Assembly: GCA_029339195.1 (NCBI GenBank)
Contig: JAPTJF010000003.1
Coordinates: 124,001-188,000, forward strand
DNA length: 64,000 bases
Reading direction: 5' to 3'
Origin: Micractinium sp. NFX-FRZ
Lineage: Eukaryota; Chlorophyta; Trebouxiophyceae; Chlorellales; Chlorellaceae
Notes under the pieces: generated by a model
What the model was told of the DNA's origin: nothing
Seen by the model: the letters and a program-made list of their open reading frames with translations, nothing else
Database searches by the model: none
Shown here: positions 43,355-54,823 of the stretch, in pieces
Numbering within the stretch: the stretch's first letter is position 1
Layout of the letters: every line of letters starts with the position of its first letter
Translations under genes and position numbers: made by a program

Positions 43355-46300
43355 TCAGCTGCGCACGTTCTCTTGCAGCGCTGCCCGGCCGCCGCGGCCC
43401 GCCGCCTTGCTGCCGCCTGCGCCCCGCTGCCCGCCACCCGCTGCCGAGTTGTTCACGGTGCGTGTGACCTGCAGGTGGTGAGGAGGGCGCACCGTGCACA
43501 GTTGGCGACTTGTGTGCGGCAGCACCGACACTGCTGCTCTCACCCCTCAGGCACTGCCCACACGCAGGTGGCCTCCCGCCACCCTGCGAGCCCTACGGGG
43601 CACTTGCCATTGCCAGCCTGCCAACTACCATTTGCTCCTGCCAGCTGCCATCTCAGAACACCCACCTCCTTAATGCCTCGCTGCACCCCACCCTGCGCAG
43701 CCCCCCCCCTTGCGTAACCACCCCCCTGCCTCTGCGCCAGCCAGCGCCCACCACCCAGGTCTGCCCACCCGCACCCGCACCCCCTGCGCCCCCCTGCCCC
43801 ACGCACCGTGGACACCCCGTCCACAAACTTGGTGCGGAAGATGACGTTGGCGTTGCTGAACATGCCCTCCTTCAGGGACACGACGATGAACTGCAGGGGA
43901 GGGCAGGGCAGGGTGGGGTGAGAGCCAGGTGGCAAAACCCGCCAGCTCCTGGCAAGGTCGGGGGCGCCACGCAGGGTATGCCTGCTGCGCAGGTCACCCC
44001 GGCCTGAGCAGACGACTCCAACAGTGGCAGCCCTGCTAGCGGCGGCTCAGCGCCCGGCAGCCTGAGCAGCAGGCAGCTGGAATGGCGCCAGGATAGTGTA
44101 TGATTATTATCACCGAACAACGCGTGGCCCATGTGTGGGGGTGATGTTTGGGAGCAAGGAGCAATGGGTGCAACCGTGTGCGCCACACCCGCCCGCACAG
44201 TCCTCTCGGCGCCACCGCCGCCCGCCCCGCCCCAACCTGCCACACTCCGGCCAAGCCAACACCCCAGCCCCCCTCTCCACCCGCCCACCTGGCTCTGCGG
44301 GAAGTGCTGTTTGATCATGCGGCCAATGTTCTGGGTGTGGCTCAGGTCTAGCGCCGCGTCCACCTGGCAAGAGGCGAGGGGGGACAGACGGAACAGGACA
44401 GGGCGGCACGGGTTGAAAATGCCTAAGCAGACTCGGGTGTGAGGAGGGCGCGAGGAGCAGGCTGTTCAAACTGAATTTCAAAATGTAAACAAGGCAATTG
44501 CAGACGCCCCGCTTCAGCATCCTCACCCCCACCCCATCCCCATGACTTCTTCCTCCCCGCATGCCCACCCCATGGAATCACGCGCCTCGTCCAGGATGTA
44601 GATGGGCGCCGTCACACGTCAGCCCCCCGTCCCCTCCCCTGCCCTACCAACTTCATTCTCCTGCGCACATGCCCGCCCCCTCTGCACACCTCGTCCAAAA
44701 TGTAGATGGGCGCCGGCTTGAAGAGCAGCATGGCCAGGATGAGGGACAGCGCCAGCAGGCTCTTCTGCCCACCCGACAGCTCGCTCAGGCTGTCCTTCCA
44801 CACGCCGCCAAACGCCACCTTCACCTCCAGGCCTGCGGCAGGGGCAGGAGGGGGGAGGAGGAGGGGCAGGGCAGCAGGCGGGGAGCGCATGAGGGCAGGG
44901 GAGCAGGGCGCAGTGTGGTTTGCAGGTGAGGGAGCACTGGGACGGATGGAGCCGGTGCCCATGCGCTCCGCAATCCCCACCGCAGCAGCGTCCCCCACGC
45001 AAGCAGCTTTGTTCATCAGTCAATCGCCCGTCAGCCAGCCAGCCCAGCAGCGTCCCCTCTTGTCCCTGCCCGCCTGCCCCCCTCCCCGCACCCACCCACC
45101 GTCCATGAAGGACCGCCCCTCCTGCGGCTCCAGCTTGGCGGTGGTGCCGGGCAGCAGGGTGGAGAAGATGGAGCCAAAGTCGCCGTTGACCTGGGGAGGG
45201 GTGGGGGCAGGGGTTGTGTGGGGGAAGAACATGTGGTGTGGGCCAGTGCAAGTGAGGGGCAAAAGACGCAGCCAGAAGGCGCCTGGGGCCTAGCCGTAAA
45301 AGGGGGGCTGGGTCCGGTGGTGGTCCTCAACAAGGGGTCGTCGGCAGTGCATGGAGTTCAGGCGAGGCGCGCTCAGCAGAGCCCCGCCCAGTGAGGCCCA
45401 GCCACCTTGCGCCGGTGGGCCTGCGCCGTCCCACCATCTCAGCCCCAGCCCAGCTCCGGCCCCGCCCCACCTTGCGCCACGTCTTCTCCAGCGCCTCCCG
45501 CTTCTTCTCGTCCAGGGCACCAATGGTCTGCAGGGGGGCCGAGGAGGGATGGGCACAGGATTGGAGCAGGCAGTTGAGGGGAGCTTGGGGTGGCCAGGCG
45601 GGGCGAGGGCGTGAGTCGCGCGGAGCGGGATGGCCCCTGCCTGCTGCGCCGCCTGCGTCCCTCCATGTGCTGTCACCACGCCCCTGCTGCCACTGGACAT
45701 CCACCCAGCCGGCCGTGACCTCACCCCGCTCCTGCCCACCAACCGACTTCCCCACCGCCCTTCACCCAACTCTGACCCTGTACCCCTCCAAGCTGCCCAC
45801 ACACGCAGCACACCACGCACCGCAGGACCACGCCTCCACCCACCAACCATCCCCAGCAGAGGAGACCGCGTGGGTTGTGCGCTGCCGCCCCCCACCTGCT
45901 CGATGCGCGACTTGTCCCCCTCCACCACGTCCTTCTTGCGCTTGAGCTCCCCGTACTCCTGCTCCGCCTTCTCAAACATCTGCATCACCTTCTTGTTCAC
46001 CTTCTTGCTCAGCCCCTCAATCGTGCTGTTGGCCTTCTCGTACTCGGCATACACCTGCTAAATGGGGAGAGGGGGTGGGTGGGTGAGGAAGCAGCCAGAG
46101 GGCAGCAGGCGAGGCGGGGTGTAAAGTTGGCCTGCTCGTGGCACGACACAGGCATGCGACCGTGGAGGCAGTGCCTGGTGAGAGGTACGGCGAGGCAAGC
46201 GCGTGCATCGGAGGCTGCGGGGTGCGGCCACTGACGCTTTTTCCTCGCAGCGCCGCCGCCGCGTCCTGCCCCGTTGCCCTCCCTCCTGGACCCAGGACCT

Positions 46301-49300
46301 CTTCACATGCCCACAACCACGGCAGCCTGCTTGCCTGCCCAACGCCTCGACCAGGGGAACAAGGCCCAGCCCATGCCCGTGGCCTGCCCCCCTCCACACA
46401 CCCCACCCAACAGCTTGCCTCGTCCGGGTCGCGCGCCTTCCAGTCGTACTCGCCGCCCTCCCGCCCAAACTGCGCCTTCTCGCTGGGGATCCACTGGTAC
46501 TCCCGCTCCAGCTTGCGGCACCGCTCCTTGGAGTCCACCATGGCCTTCTTCAGGCCGTCCAGCCTGGTGGGGAGGGGCGGGAAGGAAGGCGGCGGCAAGG
46601 GCAGCGGGGGGGAGAGGAGTGAGCCCAGCTTGTGGCAGGAATGCTGAGGCGACCATAGCCTAGCGTAGAGATGCCAGCCACGGGGAGGAAACAAAATGGT
46701 GGCGGGGGGCGGGAGGCAGTGATGAGTGGGCACGAAGAGACGGCAGGCAGAGGGTGACCAGAGGGGTCGGGGCACGTGCACACTCCTGCGTTGCACTGCT
46801 TTGCTAAAAATGTGCCAGGGCACCCAGTGCAGCCAGCTTTGGCTGTCAAAGGCCGCCAGCCACTGTGCCCTACCACCACCATCATCACCCCACCACCCAC
46901 CCCCACCCTCCTCACTTGTAGTTCAGCCGCTTCTTCTCCACCGCAATGTCCTCCCCCCGCTTCTTCAGAGCATCCAGCTCCCTGTCGGCGGCCCCAATCT
47001 CGGCGTCGCACTCCCGCAGCCGCGCGTGCAGCTCCTCCAGGCGGGCAGAGCGCGAGTCGTAGGCCGCCTTGGCGTCGGCCACGACCGCCGCCAGCTCAGC
47101 CACCTGGTGTGGGGTGGGTGGGGGGCGGGGTGGTTTGTGAAGGATGGTGCTGGGCCATTGGGCAGGTGCAGGCGGGCGGGCATGTGGCACGCGCTTGAAG
47201 GGGGGCAGCGTGGGGAACGGGGCGCAGCTGTGCACCAGCGCAGCGACTAGTCCATCAGCTGCTCTACCTCCTTGGCCTGCCAGCCCGCCTACCAGAGTTA
47301 GCTTGCTTGGTTCATCTCGCAGCCCTCCCCATCCCACCTGCCTGAGCCCGCCTTCCCCAACTACTCTCCCCTTTCCCACCTGCTTCCCCAGGTCCGCCAC
47401 CGTCTTCTTGGCCGCCGCCAGCTGCTCACCCAGCGCCTTGCGCTCGCCGTCTGCTGCCTCCGCCTCGGCCAGTGTGGTCTGTGCAGGGGAGAAGAGTGGG
47501 TGCGGGCAGGGGCGATCAGGAGGCATGGGATGAGAAGGAGAACAGGGGGCCAGTGGGTAGCCCCAAGGCACAGCGCAGCACCCACCCTCTTGGCACTGCC
47601 AGCTGCCACGCCACCTGTCCTCAGCCCCCAGGCACACAGAGGCCATTTCCACCGGGCAACCCTCCCTTGCACACTCCTGCGCTGCCCTGCCAGCTGCCCC
47701 GCCGGGCGCCCCCCGCCCACCAACTCGAGGCCCCCCCATACCATCCCCCCGCCCACCTGCAGCGCCGTCTGCTTGGCCTTGAGCGCCTTCTTGGCCGCCT
47801 CCGCCGCCTTCTTGGCCGCAGCAATCTTGTCCTGGGCCGCCTTGATGCGCTTGTCCCGCTCCTGCCCAAAGTTGGCAATCGAGTGCTGGAGCTCCTACGG
47901 GGAGATGGAAGGGGCAGCGGCAGGGGCAGGGGCAGGGGCAGGCAGTTGGGTGATTGACAAGAGTGGTGTGTTTGCCTCGCTACAGCCCTAAGTTGGTGAT
48001 TGTCTGGGGGAGCTCCTGCGGGCGGGAGATGGGTGGGCAAGACACAAGAATGGCATGGGTGACAACGGGTGGCAGGGCAGACAAGGTGGGCGTGAGGCAT
48101 GGGCCAAGGCAGGTGCGGCCCGCCGAGATGGTATTTGAAACAGCAATACAGCCAGCCACCACCCCACTCAGTAGCTCGGACCCACACCGCACCCGCCTCC
48201 ACCATCCCCTTCCTCTTTAGCTGCGCACTTCCCCGCCCCACACAACCCCACAGCGCCCCACACACCTTGGCTGCCTCCACCATCTCCTTCTTCTTCTGCT
48301 GCGCCGCCGCCACCGCCGCCTGCGCCTCCCCCAGCTCCCGCTCGCTGGCCGCCGCCGCCTCGCCCAGCTGCGCCGCCTCGCTGCCCGCCATGCGCTCCTC
48401 CATCAGCTTCAGGGAGTGGCGCTTCAGCTCCAGCTCCTGGCTCAGCCTGGGGCAGGTTGGAAGTGGGGTTGGGGGGTAAATAAGATTGCTAGCAACAGCC
48501 AGGAAACAGGAAAGCAAGTACACGCCTCCATCAGCTCAGGGAGTGGTGCTTCAGCTCCAGTTCCTGAAGGCGACGTAGGGGGCAGGGGGGAGGTGCTGAG
48601 AAGGGGCCGGGATGCCAGGTAGGGGGTGTGAAGAGACGGATGGGCAGCACTTGGGGCGGCGGCAACAGAACCCGGCACCCGCCGCTCTTCCTCGGTTGCC
48701 GCTCTGCCCGCAGGTGCGACTCTTGATTACTTGAGCATCATCCTCTTCCCAAGCCCCGCTGCATACATATGGCACCACCCCACCCTTCCCACTCACTTCC
48801 TGTACTGCGCTGCCGCCGCCGCTGTGGCCTGCAGCGTCGCCTGCGCGCGCGCCAGCGCCGCCTGCGCCGCCGCCAGCTGCTCCTCTGCTGCCGCCAGCTC
48901 GTGCAGGCGTGCCAGCACGCTGCCGCCGCGGTTGCGCGAGCCTCCGGTGAGGGTGCCCCCTGGGTTGAAGTCGTCTCCCTCCAGCGTGATGCACCGGGTG
49001 TTGACCTCGCGGGCAAAGGCCAGCTTCTTGGCGGTGGCGGCGTCCTGCGGAGCGGGGGCGGGGGACCAGAGCGGGTGGAGGCAGGTCCAAGGGGTGGGGA
49101 ATCGCGGGTGGAAAGCAGGGCAGTTCGGCATGCAAGCGGGCAGATAGTCAAACAAGCTGGTGCACAGCTGCCCCACGAACCTTCTCATCCCACAACCGCC
49201 CCAACTTCCGCCGACGTCACGCCCCCACGCAGCAGCTGGCACCCCCTCGCCCCTGCCCAGCTCTGCCCCACTCCCCTTCCCCACCCACCCACCCACCTTG

Positions 49301-52300
49301 CACACAAAGGCGCCTCCAAAGACGTACTTCATGGCCGCCGACAGCTCGGCATCGTACCCCACAAGCTCCAGCGCCGGCTGCGCCTTGTCTCCCGCCAGGC
49401 GGCGCGCGGCGGCCAGCGCGGGCGGCGGCACATCCCTCGCCGACACCTTGTTCAGCGGGATGATGGTGACCCGCTGGCGCAGCTGGCCCCGGGCCAGCAG
49501 GGCCTTTGCCGTCGCCTCGCTGTCCACCACCACCTGGTACAGCTTCCCGCCGGCTGCCACCTCCAGCGCGGTGCTGGTGGAGGGGTCGGCGACGCGCGTC
49601 AGCTTGGCCACCACGCCCTTGACGCGCGACCGGTCAAAGTTGCGCTCGGGGTCGGAGTAGCGGAAATCGATGCCTGGCAGAGGGGAAGGAGGGGGTGGAG
49701 GGCGTGGGAAGGGGAGCAGAGGGAGCTTGGTTGCGAGGCCATGGCGGGAGGTGAGACTGGGCAGGCGGGGAGCAGGGGGTGAGACGACAGGCAGCAAGGC
49801 AGCGCTGGTTGGTGGCAAGACATTTGTAATCACAGCCCCTGCCTTGCCAACCTCACACACGCCACACTCAGCTCAGCTCACCCGCCAGCTGGCTGCCCAG
49901 CTCATCACACCGGTCCCGCCAGCGCTGCACCTCGCCCCGCGCCGCCTCCGCCTCCGCCTCCAGCCCCGCTGCCGCCGCCGGGTCGTAGCCCAGCCCCTCT
50001 GCCGCCGCCCTGCACTGCTCCACGGCTGCCCGCTCCCTCTCAAGGTCCCGCAGCAGCTTGGAGCCCTCCTTCTCCTTGCTGGCCAGCGCCTTGCGCTGCT
50101 CCGCCAGCTGCTTGGCCAGGTGCTTGCAGCGCGTGTCAGCAGCCTTTGCCTCGGCCTCGGCCTCCGTCTGCAGGAGTGGGGCGGAGCAGGATAATTGCGT
50201 GTGAGCATGGGGCAGGAATGCAAGCAGGTAGCAAGGACCAGTGGGGCAGGAGTGCGGGCAGGTGGCGCAGAGCAGGGCGGATGCACCTGAGAGCAGCGGA
50301 GGACAGCGCACCAGCCGACCAGGCTCAGACCGCCGGGCTCAAGACGCAACGTCCTGCCCTGTGCAAGCATGCACAAACACCAGCAACCTGCGCACCCTAC
50401 CTGAGCATTCTGCGCATCCGCCAGCCGCTCCTGCAGGCTGCGGTTGGAGGCGTCACGGCCGTCGCCGGCCTCGGCGCCCGCCAGCTCATTCTGCGCTGCC
50501 TGCACCGCCAGCTCAGCGCTGCAGGGGAAAAGAAGAGCACCACGACCAGGAGCAGCTGTGAGCATGCAGGCCCCAGCACCATCACAGCATTTGCATGCAT
50601 GGGCCAGCCTGGCGTGAAAAGCTGCACATGAGAACGGAATGCGCTTCTCGTGTGCATCTGCCCATGCACCCTTGACGCCCTTAACAGCCCTGGCAGCCAC
50701 CCTGTGTTTGCCCCGCCCCAGCCCCGCCCCAGCCTCACCTGTTGCACGCCGCCTGCGCCTCGTCCCGCTCCCGGCTGGCGTGCTGCACCTTGGCGCGCAC
50801 CCCCTCCTCGTCCACCTCTTCCAGCGCCGCCACCAGCTGCTGGCAGGACGCCTGCTCCCCCTCCAGCAGCTCCTTCTTGTTGGTCCACGTGGAGGTGTCC
50901 TTGACCACGCTGCAGCACGGGGGCCAGGCAGGGCAGCGTGGGGGCGGTGCCAAGGCTCGAGACGCACGCATGAGCATCGGGGCGTGCCGACTGCACCCAC
51001 AGCTTGACCTGCCAGTGCCTGTGCGGCTGCCTGTCGCACGCGTGTGCCTGCCTGAATTGCTGCTTCCCGCTGGCATGCATCTGCCTGTCAACACCACGTA
51101 TTCGCCCGCCTTGACTTGACTCGACACCCGACCACCCACCGCTTGGAGATTTCGTCCACCTCCGCCTGCAGCTCCTTCACCTCGCCGCCGCTCTGCAGCT
51201 CCTTCTCGGTCTGCAGGCAGGAATGCAGCACCCGGCAGGGTCAGAAACGCCCTATGCAGGCAGACCTGGCAGCACAGCAGCAGCAGCAGCAGCAGCGGCA
51301 CTCAAGCTCAAGTGCAGACAGGCAAGCAGTGCCATGCACCGTCCTCTGCATCGTGGGGTGGCATCGCCCTTCCCTCTCCTTCCCTGGCTCCCTCCCTCCC
51401 TCCCTGCCTCCCTTCCCCTCCCCCACCTGCAGCCCCTTGATCTCATCCTGCTTCTCCCGGATGTCCAGCTCCAGCGCTGCCGTCTGGGCATCCAGGTTGC
51501 TCAGCTCGTCCTGCACCGAACGCACGTCCTTCTCGCCATTCTCCTGCAGCCTGCGGGGCGGGCGCAGCACAGCGCACAGGATGCGCGGAACAGGAGGGGG
51601 CGCGTTCAGCACAGGGAGCAGGTCGGGGGGCGGCAGGGCGGCAGGGTTGGCTCACTGGGACTGCTGCCAGCCGCCGGCAATGAAGCTATGTCAACGCCTG
51701 CTGTCCTGACACACACTTGCCAGGTGCCTCACATCACCCCAGCCTGCCCCCTTCCGCCGACCGCTTTGCTCTCCCCCCCCATGCCGGCACACCCCATGCC
51801 CCTCCCCCACACCACCTCACCCCTGAGCCTGCACATAGCTGTGCGCCACGCAGAAGCGTCGCAGCCGCTCCAGGCTGTTGTTGGCGTTCTGCCACTCCAT
51901 GTACTGCACCTTCTCCCGCCGCAGCTTGTCCAGCGCGGGGGAGATGTCCTCGGTGAGCACCTGGTGGGAGTGCGTAGCAGCATGGGACAAGGGTGGTGTG
52001 GGCAGACGGGGCGAGTAAGCCAAGCAGGGAGACGAGACGGGGGTGCGTACAGCAGTGCTGGGACAGTGGCAGGCAACCGGCAGCGAGCTTGGCAAGACGC
52101 TCGCCCCAATCTCCCGCCGGCTGGCCTCCCTCCCCACCCACCCCGCAAACCCCACAGAACCCAGCACCCATGCCTGCCCCCGCCCACCTTGTTGATTTCG
52201 TCCACCTTGAGCTGCTTCTTCTCCAGCGTGTGCAGCGCCTTCTTCTTCTTGTCCTCGTACATCTTGGTGCCCGCAGCCTCCTCCAGCAGCCCCAGGATCT

Positions 52301-53795
52301 CGGGCGGCTTCATGTTCAGCACCTGTGCACGTGGGGAGGGGCAGACAGAACGCCCAGGGCAGCAGGGTGTGGTGGGTGGCTGTGGGGCAGCAGGCAGGCA
52401 GCAGGGTTCGGTGCGTGGGATGCGGGGACAACACATGTGCAGCAGCAGCAGCAGCGGCAGCAGCATTGGAGCGCCAGAGCAAGCATGTGCAGCAGCAGCA
52501 CATGTGCAGCAGCAGTGCAAGCATGTGCAGCACACACAGCTGCTGCTTGCCCACCAGCACCCGCCCTTCCATCCCGCCAGCGAGCGCACCTTTGTGATGC
52601 GGCCTTGCATGATGAGGAAGTGCGGGTTGTTGACGTTCAGCTGCACAGAGTGGAACAGCTGCTGGACGCGCCTGCGGCAAGAAGAAACAGCGGTGGACAG
52701 GGTGAGCGCAGGCAGGGCAGCGCTCGTGCAGCGGATAAAGGCAACTAGGCAGCGGCTTGACATCCGAAGCTGCGGCTGGTGCTGCGCGTGCAGTGCGCAG
52801 CAAGCGGCTGAGCTGCGGGCGCGCCCTGGGCGCAGCCTGCTCTGTGGCACAGCCAGCAATTCTCAACGCAAACAGGACTGCCGCTGCCCTCCCATACTTT
52901 TGGCTGGCCCTGCGTCCACGATCCGTGCCAGGCACCATGATCCAACCCTGAATGGCTTAGTACTGCCCTCGTGTCTGCGCCTCTCTCCGTTGCCTCTTTC
53001 CCTGCTCCGCCTCTTTGCCTGCCCAGCAGCAACCAGCTCCGCCACTCTGCCGCTGATGGGACCCCGCGTAAAGCGCACCTTGTGCAAAGCCCCACACCTT
53101 TCCTGTCTTGCGAATACATCCCGCCTCAACCCTGCATGCAGCACAATGACTCACCCTGGCTCCGCCACCTTGCCGTTGATCAGGTACTTGTTGCGCCCGC
53201 CGATGACCAGCTGGCGCGTGATGGTGATCTCATCCAGCGCCTCATACCCCACCGGCCCCCGCTCCTTGTCGCGGTTGTCAAACACAATGGACACGGTGGC
53301 CTTGGTAATGCCAGCCTGGCCCTGCTTGTACACCAGCTCCTGCAGGCTGTTGGCACGCACCTGCGGGCGGGCGGGCGGGCGGGCAGCAGCGGCGGGGCAA
53401 GCAGAGGCGGGGCCGGCAGCGGCGTGAGCCAGCTGCAGTGGGGCTGCGGCGCTGCCTGAACACGCGTGCACCCAACAGTGTCTGTAGCAAAGCACTGCCG
53501 GCAGCACCCTGTGCAGACTGCATGTGGGCAGCGGATCGCGGTGCAGGCACAGTCGCGGCAGTAGCGGCGGCGAGCGGGCGGCGCCAGCTGCCGCCAGCTG
53601 CATTCGCTGCAGTCCACCGCCCCGCACCTGCTGCAGGTTCGTGATGCCCAGCACGAAGCATATCGAGTCCAGGATGTTGGACTTGCCGCTGCCGTTCAGC
53701 CCCGTGATCGCATTGAACTGGCTGTCGAAGCCGGGGATCACCACGCGCTGCGCATAAGACTTGAAGCCGTCGAGTGTGATCTCCTTGACGAACAT
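43355..53795 (-). CDS. SMC2: Condensin subunit SMC2 (chromosome ATPase), complete, 1199 aa
   Basis: Twenty-four exons: 53795-53628, 53360-53155, 52671-52590, 52322-52188, 51960-51821, 51550-51427, 51210-51140, 50909-50739, 50518-50401, 50167-49882, 49673-49297, 49044-48797, 48446-48266, 47894-47757, 47478-47380, 47103-46916, 46563-46419, 46054-45896, 45527-45471, 45190-45100, 44832-44690, 44363-44289, 43890-43807, 43468-43355. All join in frame. Walker A is [10 protein letters not shown] (31-40). Early family blocks are [20 protein letters not shown] and [15 protein letters not shown]. Two long coiled coils flank the hinge ([19 protein letters not shown], then [16 protein letters not shown] and [18 protein letters not shown]). 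The C-terminal head has [16 protein letters not shown] and Walker [14 protein letters not shown]. The length matches human SMC2. With SMC4 it forms the condensin ATPase core. Exon 17 ends in a GC donor. The last residues are Gly/Arg-rich. Confidence 0.96.
44581..44718. repeat. Duplicated exon 21 donor boundary in SMC2
   Basis: The exon end CCTCGTCCAAAATGTAGATG followed by GGCGCCG (44689-44715) recurs as CCTCGTCCAGGATGTAGATG followed by GGCGCCG at 44586-44612 in the downstream intron. It would encode the Walker B residues YILDE a second time. Confidence 0.88.
47865..48035. repeat. Duplicated exon 14 acceptor boundary in SMC2
   Basis: TTGGCAATCGAGTGCTGGAG followed by CTCCTACGGGGAGATGG (47871-47907) recurs as TTGGTGATTGTCTGGGGGAG followed by CTCCTGCGGGCGGGAGATGG at about 47993-48032. 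Confidence 0.75.
48400..48578. repeat. Duplicated exon 13 acceptor boundary in SMC2
   Basis: The start of exon 13 (CATCAGCTTCAGGGAGTGGC and GCTTCAGCTCCAGCTCCTGG, 48403-48441) recurs with several changes at about 48531-48570 upstream in the same intron. Confidence 0.82.
52430..52532. repeat. CAG-rich short tandem repeats in an SMC2 intron
   Basis: Copies of GCATGTGCAGCAGCAGC and ACATGTGCAGCAGCAGC alternate within the intron between 52323 and 52589. Confidence 0.75.
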
Positions 53796-54823
53796 CCTGG
53801 CAGGAAGCCCCGCCGGGCGCGCAAGGACAACAGCTGGCGCCCCGCGCAGCGGGGAGCCTGGGGGAGGAAGCTGCAGGCCCGGGACAGGTGGGGGAGGTGC
53901 TGCGGCAACATGCCGGCGCCTGAGAGGCCGCCAAATTCAAGAGCCAGGTGGTGCCACATCAGCAGCGGCGGCGCCGAAGGGTCTGGCTGGCGTGGACGTG
54001 AGGCTGCCGCAGGCAGCCGCTGAAGTGCTCATCGCGCTTACTGCTATGACTGCATTAGCACACCAAGTAAGGCAGCAAGATCGCTGTGCGTTGACTGGAG
54101 CAGGGAGCGGGCGTCACCCACGACGAGCGGTGGCTGCTACTGCCAGCGTCGCAACGGTGCAGTGGCCGCACACCGAGAGCCGCAGCTGGCATGGGGCAAA
54201 CGCAGCATCCCGATTCTTCAAGGCTCTTGCCTTAGCTTTGCTGCGGATCATTGCAGCCAAGGGCAGCACAAAACACACTTCGGAACGGCACGCCCGGTCA
54301 AGACCAGGTGGGGCCCCTGCAAACTCCTTGTTTGGGATGCCCTCCTGATGCTGTGACATCATCCTGGCACACAGTGCAGATGGTGCGCTTGCATTGCTTG
54401 CTCCAACTTGAAACCGTCACCAACCTCATCATGGCTGACTAGGCAGCAAGCACGCCCCGTCTGGAAGGCGGCTCCGGCAACACCTGACGCGAGCGCTGTT
54501 TGGGCCCGGCAATACTAGAGGGTTCCAGGGGCCCAACCAACCGCGATGGCATGCACGCGATGGATGGCGGGGCAAGGAGCGGGATGTGAGGCACTGCGGC
54601 ATGGAAGCTGCCGTGCGACGGCGGCGCAGGCGGCAGTACTCCCGCCTTTGTACCTCGCATAGGAGGGCCAGCGGAATTGCGGCCTGCGGCACTGGCTTGA
54701 TCTCGTATTCACTTCTGATCGTGAGGCAGCGTGGGAGCTTTCCGTCGCGTCTCGGTGGTGAAGCGACTCGGCCAGGGTTGCGACAGGGCCGCACGCAAGT
54801 AGCGGGCGCCCCTAGTCCGAGCA
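53796..54823. promoter_or_regulatory. Divergent promoter region: SMC2 (left) and CGEP (right)
   Basis: The two starts lie about 1 kb apart, pointing outward. No gene is supported inside, and no specific control element was identified. Confidence 0.4.
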
